NCBI GenBank assembly: GCA_040414855.1
Contig: JBEDUQ010000182.1
Location: forward strand, 1-20,140
Length of the DNA stretch: 20,140 nt
Source: DASVXQ01 sp040414855
GTDB lineage: Bacteria; Actinomycetota; CALGFH01
Reading direction: 5' to 3'
Part shown: positions 14,392 through 20,140 of the stretch, piece after piece
Position numbering within the stretch: the stretch's first letter is position 1
Layout of the letters: the number at the start of each line of letters is the position of its first letter
Made by a program: the position numbers and the translations under genes
Notes under the pieces: model-generated
The model's database searches: none
Seen by the model: only the letters and a program-made list of their open reading frames with translations
What the model was told of the DNA's origin: nothing

Positions 14392-15291
14392 GTGCTCCGG
14401 CAACTCGCGGGGAACGAGCTGGCCGCGTGCACGCACCTCGTGTCCGGCGCGCCGCCAACCTTGTCGATCCCAGCGTCGGCGACCGTGGCCACGATCATCG
14501 ACGTCGCCGTCCCGCAAGACGCGCCGCCGGTCTCGCTGACCCACCGGATCGCCTATGACCTCCCGGCGAACCTGGACCAGACCTTCCGAGCGTTGATCGG
14601 CAGCCTCGAGGTCAATGGTCCCGTCCTGCGCGTCGACCCGCGCGCCCCCACGGTGATCGCCGCGCCGATGCACGGCCCCGGCTGGTTCAACGCGGTCGGC
14701 TGCTGCCAGCCGACGCTGCACCGCCGGCTCTTCTACCCGGCCAATGGCAGCTGGGTCAAGGGCGAGACGTTCGCGATCGACTGGCTCCAGGAGCGCGACG
14801 GCGCCCTGTTCGAGGGTGACGGCAGCAGCAACAGTCAGTGGTTCGGCTTTGGCGCGCCGCTGCTCGCGGTCGCGGACGGCACCGTGGTGAGGGCAGTGGA
14901 CGGCAAGCCCGATATCCCGCCGGGCGCCCCGCCGATCCTGGCCACCCCCGAGGACTTCGCCGGCAACTATGTGCTGGTGCGGATCCGGCCCGGTGTCTTC
15001 GCCGAGTACGGGCACGTGCAGGAGGGTTCGGTGCAGGTGCGGGTCGGCGACCGCGTGCGTGCCGGCCAGCAGCTCGGCCGGCTCGGCAACAGCGGCAATA
15101 CCACCGCGCCACACCTGCACTTCGGGTTGATCGACGGCCCCGACGTCGCCGTGGCCAACAGCGTGCCGTTCGAGATCGACCACTTCCGGTTCGTTGGGGA
15201 GGCGAACCTGGAAACCGGTGAGATCATCGGCACGCCACGCCAGGTGCAGCGGGTTCACCCGCTCGTCAACGTCGTGATGGACTTCGACTGA
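14392..15291 (+). CDS. M23 family metallopeptidase, probably lacking its N-terminus
   Basis: This is a lysostaphin-type zinc peptidase domain that would cleave peptidoglycan cross-bridges. The zinc site is spread over LHRRLF and FAIDW (about residues 110-127), with the C-terminal HLHFGL in NSGNTTAPHLHFGLIDGPD near 240. GSVQVRVGDRVRAGQQLGRL is the usual beta-hairpin before it. A beta-rich domain precedes the peptidase, as in related actinobacterial proteins. Start choice is poor. GTG 14392 has no good ribosome site. Coding-like sequence in the same frame extends back to the stop at 14290-14292 without a start codon, and no signal peptide is found in any frame. The gene may be 5'-truncated, start in another frame after a lost base, or use a non-standard start. 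As read it would stay in the cytoplasm, odd for this family. Confidence 0.85.
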   Translation: MLRQLAGNELAACTHLVSGAPPTLSIPASATVATIIDVAVPQDAPPVSLTHRIAYDLPANLDQTFRALIGSLEVNGPVLRVDPRAPTVIAAPMHGPGWFNAVGCCQPTLHRRLFYPANGSWVKGETFAIDWLQERDGALFEGDGSSNSQWFGFGAPLLAVADGTVVRAVDGKPDIPPGAPPILATPEDFAGNYVLVRIRPGVFAEYGHVQEGSVQVRVGDRVRAGQQLGRLGNSGNTTAPHLHFGLIDGPDVAVANSVPFEIDHFRFVGEANLETGEIIGTPRQVQRVHPLVNVVMDFD

Positions 15292-15561
15292 GGGCTCGAC
15301 ACCGCCAACCCGGCCCGGTGTGGGGAGCGCCAGGCCCAGACCCAGGCACCGTGGGCGGGTCCGGGGGCACCGCGCGGCGGATCGTTCCCTCACGGTCGCG
15401 CGGTGGTCACCTTCTTGTCCCCCATTGACCTATCCACCAGCCGTTTGCTCGGATATGGTTGCGCTCGCCAAACCGTCCTGGCCGGCTTCGGTGAGGTCCT
15501 TTCCACGGCTCCGAGACCCGTCTGCCTGCAGGATCGTCGGTTTCGTCTCGTGGAGGTGCAT

Positions 15562-18500
15562 GTGACCCGCCTCGCTCGAAGTCGCCCGGTCGGCCTGACG
15601 GCCGCCGTCGCCCTGATCCTGCTGCTTGCGCTCGTGGCCGCGACGCCCAGCCTTGCCGCGCCATCGGGTGTGGACAGCGCACAGTCTGGGCAGGCGGCAT
15701 CCGACCGCCGCGCGGTCTTCTTCACCTCGGACGGGCTGCGCCAGGACCTCGTGAAGCAGTACGCGGCCGAGGGCGTCATGCCGACGATGGGCAGCCTCCT
15801 CAAGAACGGCGCCTCGGCTTCGGGGAACGGGTTGCTGACCGAGGCCCCACCGAACACCGGCGCCGGCTGGTACTCGCTCGCGACGGGTGCCTGGCCGAGC
15901 ATCACGGGTTCGACCAACAACACCTTCCACGTCAACGGTCAGGCGTTTGGCAACCGGACCTCCTCGTTCGATACGGGAGTCCTGCAGGCCGAGTCGATCG
16001 CCCAGTCGGCCGAGCGAGGCGGGCTCAAGGTCGCCCAGGTCGAATGGGCCGGCGGCCGCAACGCCACCATCGCCGGCCCCACGATCGACTTCCAGTCCTT
16101 CTTCTCCGGTCGCGGGGTGGCCACGAACTTCATCGGGCACGCCGGCGAAGCGCTGTTCGACGACGCGCCGTTCATCGCCTCGTTCGGGCTCCAGTTCGAC
16201 ACGCCGGCCGGGTACGCCGGCCAGGCACCGTTCCCCGCCGCGGAGCCCACGCCCGCGAGCGGCTGGTCGGGCGACCTTCCCGCGACCTTCAGCCCGGCCA
16301 AGGAGATGCGTCTGCGCGTGCTCGACTTCGGCGTCGACAAGTACGGGCTGAACGCGTACCTCTTCGACAGCACCGACGACCAGAAGGTGAACTACGACAA
16401 GGTCCTCTTCTCGAGGACGAAGAGCGCCGCCGACGCCGTGGCCACGCTCGCCAATGGCCAGTTGGCTGACGTCAAGGTGAAGATCCAGGGCGGCGCGCTG
16501 AACGGCCAGACGGCGGGCATGCTCGTCAAGGTCGAAGAGCTGACCGGCGACCTCTCACGCGTCCGTCTCTTCCACACTTCGGTCAGCCGCGCGATCGCGA
16601 GCTGGGCGAAGTGGCCCGGCGAGCCCGGCTTCACCGGCGACTTCGCCGAGTTCCTTGCGCAGAGGTTCCCGACCTCGACGGCCGCGGACTTCGCGATCCT
16701 CGAGGCCGGCGTCACCAGCGAGGAGACCTACGTCGAGCAGGGCCTGTACTGGGCGACCGGCCACCACCCCATGCTCGATTACGTCGCCAAGACCTATCGG
16801 CCCGACCTCATGCTGGTTGGGATGCCCACGACCGACGAGTTCCAGCACCAGTTCCTCGGGCTCGTCTCGCCGACGCTCCCCAACGGCGATCCGAACCCGG
16901 CCTACGACGACGTCGACCTGAACGGCGTGCCGGACGGCCGCGTCGCGGCCCGGGAGCGCTTCCTCCGCACCGCCTACCAGGAGGCGGACGAGACGCTCAC
17001 GCTTGCCCGCGGCCTGCTCGGCAGGGATCCGCTGACCTTCGTCTCATCCGACCACGGCTTCGCGCCGCAGTTCCTCGCGATCGACGCGAGCCAGCCGCTC
17101 GTCGAGATGGGCCTGCTGTCGAAGCCCCAGACGACCAACTGCCGCCCCGCCGCCGGCGAGACGATCGGCAAGGCCAAGGCCTGCTGGGCGGGTGGCGCGC
17201 TCCAGATCTACCTGAACGTCGCGGGCCGCGACCCGGCCGGCGGAGGCTTCACACAGGTCCCGGCCGGCGACGTCGCCGCGACCGTCAACGCGATCAAGGC
17301 GAAATACCTCGGCCTGAGCGATCCGAACGACTGGACCCACGACGGTCAGCCCGAGGGCTGGAAGATGATCGACCGCGTCTTCAGCAAGGCCGAGGCGCGG
17401 CGCATCCCCAACGGCCCGGGCAGCACGACCGACATGGCACACCCGACGCGCACGGGCGACGTGGTGGCGTTCGCCTTCCCGCCGTACCAGTTCGACGCGG
17501 AGACGCCGGGAACGCTGGTCGCGCCGTCGCACTTCTTCGGCCAGCACGGCTACGTGCCGGACGTCCAGGACCTGGCCGGCAACGTCAACATGCGTGCCAC
17601 GTTCCTGGCCGGCGGCAAGGGCATTGCCAAGAGCACGGTGACCGCGAGGACGATCGACCTGGCCCCAACGCTCGCCTATCTCCTGGGCATCCCGGAGCCA
17701 CAGCACAGCCAGGGCAAGGTCCTGCTCGACATCGTCAAGGGCAGCGACGCCGTCACGCCGATCTCGATCGTCGGGCTCAACGACTTCCACGGGCAGCTCG
17801 ACCCGACGACCCTGGCGTTCGACGGCATCAACCAGCCGGTCGGAGGTGGGGCGTTCCTCGCCACGAGGTTCGACGAGGAGCTCGCCGCGCTTCCGAAGCC
17901 GGGGCTCATCCTGGCCGCCGGTGACAACGTCGGCGCTTCGCCGCCGAACTCGCTGCTCCTCGAGGACAAGCCCGCGATCGACGTGGAGAACGCGTGGGGC
18001 CTCGACGCCACGTCGTACGGCAACCACGAGTTCGACGCCGGCGTCGCGCGCCTGCTCATGCAGCAGGCACGGGCCGACTTCCCGTTCCTCGCGACCAACA
18101 TCGTCGAGACGTCCACCGGCAAGGCGCCATCGTGGGTGACGCCGTCGAAGGTCTTCCAGATCAACGGCATCCCGGTCGGGGTGATCGGCGCTGAGCTCAA
18201 GAACACCCCCGAGCTCGTCTCCGCCGGGGCGACGGCCGGCCTGTCCTTCCTCGACGAAGCCCCGCGGATCAAGGCCGAGTCGGAACGGCTGCGGAAGCTC
18301 GGAGTGAAGGTCCAGGTCGTCGTCATTCACCAGGGCACGAACGTCGGCTCGAACCCGACCGGGAACACGGCCGGTGTCGAGTGGCAGGGGCCGATCCTCG
18401 ATATCGCCGACGCCCTTCAGGGGACGACGGTGGACACCATGATCGTCGGCCACACCCACCGGATCTCGAACCTGATGCGCGGCCACATCCTGGTGACCGA

Positions 18501-19308
18501 GGGCATCAACGCAGGGGTCAGCTATTCGGTCCTCCAGCTCATGGTCGAGGGTGGAGACGTCTCCTGGGCGGGTGGGGCGACCCGGGTGGCCACCGACATC
18601 GGCGTGGCTCCCCGTGCCGACGTCCAGGCGATCATCGACGACGCCAACGCCCAGACCGCGGTGCTCCGCAACCAGGTCATCGGGACCCAGGCGAACGACA
18701 TCACACGGGCTCCCGACCGCCTGCATGAGTCGGAGATGGGCAACCTCGTCGCCGACTCGATGCGAGCCAGGTACCCGGGCGTCGACGCGGCCCTCACCAA
18801 CTCCGGGGGCCTCAGGAACAACCTCGTCTTCACGCCGCCGAGTGCCGGCGAGCAGCCAGGTGAGATCACCTGGGGCGAGATGTTCTCGGTCCTGCCGTTC
18901 GGCAACCGGTCGGTGATCCTCACGCTCACCGGCGAGCAGCTCGAGACGGCGTTCCTCAACGGCTTCACGCCGTTCTGCGATCCGGCGTTCGCCGGTGGCA
19001 CCGGCAGGTTCCCGCAGGTCTCCGGCCTCAAGGTCCAGTTCCACTGCAACGGGACGACCCCTGTGGTCGACACGATCTGGAAGGCGCCGGACGGTGTCGC
19101 TGGGCCACTCACGGTGCTCGGCCCCGCCGACACGGTCCGTGTGGTCACCAACGACTTTATGTTCGGTGGCGGTGACGGCTACACCGTCCTCGCCTCCGGC
19201 ACGAACGTCGCCCAGCCCGGCGACGACCTTCTCCAGGTCGCCATCGACTGGATCTCGGCGCACTCACCCGTCGACCCGGCCGTCGACGGGCGGATCGTCG
19301 GGCCCTGA
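15562..19308 (+). CDS. Secreted double phosphoesterase: alkaline phosphatase-superfamily domain plus 5'-nucleotidase
   Basis: This exported 1248-residue protein joins two unrelated phosphoesterases. GTG 15562 is the start, with GGAGG 5 bases upstream and a signal peptide (RSRPVGLTAAVALILLLALV, cleaved after SLAA). Residues about 50-720 are an alkaline-phosphatase/type I phosphodiesterase domain: FFTSDG (metal Asp57), PPNTGAGW (Thr99, probable nucleophile), TTDEFQH (Asp425, His429), SSDHGF (Asp497, His498) and SHFFGQHG (His657, His662). Residues about 733-1248 are a UshA-like 5'-nucleotidase: LNDFHG (Asp741, His743), AGDN (Asp788), GNHEFD (Asn821, His822), VIHQG (His923), GHTH (963-966), then the substrate-binding domain with NSGGLRNN (1080-1087). 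All main metal ligands appear present in both halves. A role in stepwise release of phosphate from extracellular nucleotides is inferred. Confidence 0.92.
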   Translation: MTRLARSRPVGLTAAVALILLLALVAATPSLAAPSGVDSAQSGQAASDRRAVFFTSDGLRQDLVKQYAAEGVMPTMGSLLKNGASASGNGLLTEAPPNTGAGWYSLATGAWPSITGSTNNTFHVNGQAFGNRTSSFDTGVLQAESIAQSAERGGLKVAQVEWAGGRNATIAGPTIDFQSFFSGRGVATNFIGHAGEALFDDAPFIASFGLQFDTPAGYAGQAPFPAAEPTPASGWSGDLPATFSPAKEMRLRVLDFGVDKYGLNAYLFDSTDDQKVNYDKVLFSRTKSAADAVATLANGQLADVKVKIQGGALNGQTAGMLVKVEELTGDLSRVRLFHTSVSRAIASWAKWPGEPGFTGDFAEFLAQRFPTSTAADFAILEAGVTSEETYVEQGLYWATGHHPMLDYVAKTYRPDLMLVGMPTTDEFQHQFLGLVSPTLPNGDPNPAYDDVDLNGVPDGRVAARERFLRTAYQEADETLTLARGLLGRDPLTFVSSDHGFAPQFLAIDASQPLVEMGLLSKPQTTNCRPAAGETIGKAKACWAGGALQIYLNVAGRDPAGGGFTQVPAGDVAATVNAIKAKYLGLSDPNDWTHDGQPEGWKMIDRVFSKAEARRIPNGPGSTTDMAHPTRTGDVVAFAFPPYQFDAETPGTLVAPSHFFGQHGYVPDVQDLAGNVNMRATFLAGGKGIAKSTVTARTIDLAPTLAYLLGIPEPQHSQGKVLLDIVKGSDAVTPISIVGLNDFHGQLDPTTLAFDGINQPVGGGAFLATRFDEELAALPKPGLILAAGDNVGASPPNSLLLEDKPAIDVENAWGLDATSYGNHEFDAGVARLLMQQARADFPFLATNIVETSTGKAPSWVTPSKVFQINGIPVGVIGAELKNTPELVSAGATAGLSFLDEAPRIKAESERLRKLGVKVQVVVIHQGTNVGSNPTGNTAGVEWQGPILDIADALQGTTVDTMIVGHTHRISNLMRGHILVTEGINAGVSYSVLQLMVEGGDVSWAGGATRVATDIGVAPRADVQAIIDDANAQTAVLRNQVIGTQANDITRAPDRLHESEMGNLVADSMRARYPGVDAALTNSGGLRNNLVFTPPSAGEQPGEITWGEMFSVLPFGNRSVILTLTGEQLETAFLNGFTPFCDPAFAGGTGRFPQVSGLKVQFHCNGTTPVVDTIWKAPDGVAGPLTVLGPADTVRVVTNDFMFGGGDGYTVLASGTNVAQPGDDLLQVAIDWISAHSPVDPAVDGRIVGP

Positions 19309-19332
19309 CGCCCTGACGCGCCCGCGGATGCG

Positions 19333-19365
19333 CGTGGAGGCCGGCCCTCGTGGTCGGCCTCCACG
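19333..19365 (+). terminator. Hairpin terminator of the phosphoesterase gene
   Basis: CGTGGAGGCCG (19333-19343) and CGGCCTCCACG (19355-19365) form a perfect 11-bp stem around an 11-base loop, starting 25 bases after the stop codon. There is no T-tract, common for actinobacterial terminators. Confidence 0.75.
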
Positions 19366-19533
19366 GCCTCTCGGTGGCGTCGCGGCTCCTCGGTGGTAAT
19401 CGGTGGCCGACGCGCCGTCCACAGCGAGGCCGGTGGCGACGCGCCGGTCGAGCGAGGGATGGTAACCTCCCGTCTGCTCTTGACGGGTGGACTCGAGGCG
19501 AGGTGAGTGCTCGGGCTTGGTTGGCAAATAGGG

Positions 19534-19564
19534 TTGAAGAGACTGACCGCGTACCTGGTACAGT
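19534..19564 (+). promoter_or_regulatory. Candidate promoter for tRNA-Met/tuf
   Basis: TTGAAG (19534-19539) and TACAGT (19559-19564) are separated by 19 bases. The -10 box overlaps the palindrome GTACCTGGTAC (19551-19561). The spacer is longer than ideal, so this is tentative. It would give a leader of about 120 bases before the tRNA. Confidence 0.35.
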
Positions 19565-19690
19565 CGTGGAGGCTCCAAGGCTGCATCCTCGCAGGTCAGC
19601 ACGGCGGTAGGGCACCGACGCACGGTCCGGACGGCGTCGGCGGCCGGACCCGTCGGGGGCTCGAAGAGTCGGCTCCGGCCGGCTTGCCGC

Positions 19691-19765
19691 GGCGGCGTAG
19701 CTCAGAGGCAGAGCAAGCGGCTCATAATCGCTGTGTCGGTGGTTCGAATCCACCCGCCGCTACCA
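19691..19765 (+). tRNA. tRNA-Met (CAT), elongator type
   Basis: A full cloverleaf is readable. The acceptor stem GGCGGCG pairs with CGCCGCT (G-U at the first pair). The D arm is GCTC-AGAGGCA-GAGC. The anticodon arm is AGCGG-CTCATAA-TCGCT with anticodon CAT. The T arm is GGTGG-TTCGAAT-CCACC, and CCA is encoded at the 3' end. The anticodon stem lacks the three G-C pairs of initiator tRNA, so it is an elongator tRNA-Met; a CAT-anticodon tRNA-Ile (lysidine-modified) is the alternative. It sits 249 bases upstream of tuf, where tRNA genes are often found. Confidence 0.97.
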
Positions 19766-20014
19766 GCAACGAGGTTCGCGGCGGCAACCCCGATCCTCCC
19801 CGAATTCGTGATCGCGGTGTCGCCGTCCCTCGTGAGCGGGGCGCGGTGCGTCGCCCCTCGCGACCGGCCAAATGGACCGGCTGTGGCGGACGACGATCGG
19901 CCGGGCCCGCGAGCCCAACCCGAACACAGGAGGCCGACAACGGCGGCGTCTCGGTGAAGCGCGTTCAACAGAAACGGCAATCGTCCTAGGCGGCGAAGGG
20001 AGAAGCAGACAGCC

Positions 20015-20140
20015 ATGGCGAAGAAGAGGTTTGAGCGGACGAAGCCGCATTTGAATATTGGGACGATGGGTCATATTGATCATGGGAAGACGACGTTGAC
20101 GGCGGCGATTACGAAGGTGTTGCACGAGGCGAACCCGGAT
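20015..20140 (+). CDS. tuf: Elongation factor Tu, N-terminal fragment (cut by window end)
   Basis: The first 42 codons of EF-Tu, the GTPase that delivers aminoacyl-tRNA to the ribosome, are present. The sequence begins MAKKRFERTKPHLNIGTMGH, followed by the P-loop GHIDHGKT at residues 19-26 and TLTAAITKVL. The ATG at 20015 follows a purine-rich stretch (AAGGGAGAAG) about 9 to 12 bases upstream. The gene continues past the right edge. Codon choice is strikingly unlike the other genes here: Phe, His, Asn, Ile and Asp codons mostly end in T (10 T-ending to 2 C-ending) and the rest end in G, whereas neighbours strongly prefer C. Only Met between Thr17 and Gly19 (usually Ile) is mildly unusual. Confidence 0.97.
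   Translation, partial: MAKKRFERTKPHLNIGTMGHIDHGKTTLTAAITKVLHEANPD

Larger units (their letters stand above)
19309..19690. other. Intergenic region before the tRNA-tuf locus
   Basis: About 380 bases containing the terminator of the phosphoesterase gene (19333-19365), a candidate promoter (19534-19564) and, just before the tRNA, an inverted repeat GGTCCGG (19624-19630) and CCGGACC (19644-19650) that may act in leader processing or attenuation. No protein gene or second tRNA is seen. Confidence 0.55.

Noticed and set aside
17044..19263. Long minus-strand open frame (739 codons) opposite the phosphoesterase gene
   Set aside because: It is antisense to a gene with clear motifs throughout; its Arg/Asp/Val-rich text without domains is typical of a high-GC shadow.
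19560..19690. A second tRNA upstream of tRNA-Met
   Set aside because: No T-arm or anticodon arm could be fitted; only a 7-bp inverted repeat is present.
1..20140. CRISPR array or complete insertion sequence
   Set aside because: No regularly spaced repeats and no transposase with terminal inverted repeats were found.

Overview
This is a high-GC window with mostly C-ending codons. It is most consistent with a chromosomal segment of a Gram-positive actinobacterium (Actinomycetota). Supporting signs are an LPXTG-anchored surface protein, a SpaA-like secreted protein, a large LuxR/ATPase regulator, an EHN-type epoxide hydrolase, GTG/TTG starts with GGAGG ribosome sites, and a tRNA-Met followed by tuf with the GHIDHGKT spelling common in actinobacteria. 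Genus cannot be told from the sequence alone.

Layout. (1) 1-1235, minus: a tyrosine recombinase running off the left edge, broken by three frameshifts and carrying an inserted winged-helix segment. (2) 1247-2301, minus: a thioredoxin-fold protein of the single-cysteine CINW type, with one more frameshift near its start. (3) 2449-3723, minus: an epoxide hydrolase. (4) 3946-6732, minus: a LuxR-family ATPase regulator, separated from the hydrolase by a repeat-rich, operator-like spacer. (5) 7077-8663, minus: a DUF4157 (eCIS core) protein with a second HExxH motif in an M91/NleD-like C-terminal domain of lower GC, which I read as an eCIS-type effector or polymorphic toxin. (6) 9158-10813, plus: an MFS permease fused to a cyclic-nucleotide-binding domain, preceded by a short in-frame upstream ORF. 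(7) 11386-13110, plus, and 13216-14079, minus: a convergent pair of cell-surface genes sharing a strong hairpin. (8) 14392-15291, plus: an M23 peptidase apparently lacking its N-terminus. (9) 15562-19308, plus: a secreted protein fusing an alkaline-phosphatase-superfamily domain to a complete 5'-nucleotidase. (10) 19691-19765: tRNA-Met(CAT). (11) 20015 to the edge: the start of tuf.

The window therefore joins an accessory region (integrase, effector, regulator, surface proteins, secreted phosphoesterase) to a conserved translation locus. Best candidates for something new are the two-HExxH DUF4157-M91 protein, the recombinase with an inserted winged helix, and the double phosphoesterase. The four frameshifts in the first 2.3 kb are all repaired by adding one G or C in a G/C-rich run. 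That could be assembly error, so the broken genes should be verified before being called pseudogenes. No CRISPR array, rRNA, complete insertion sequence or eCIS structural gene is visible.
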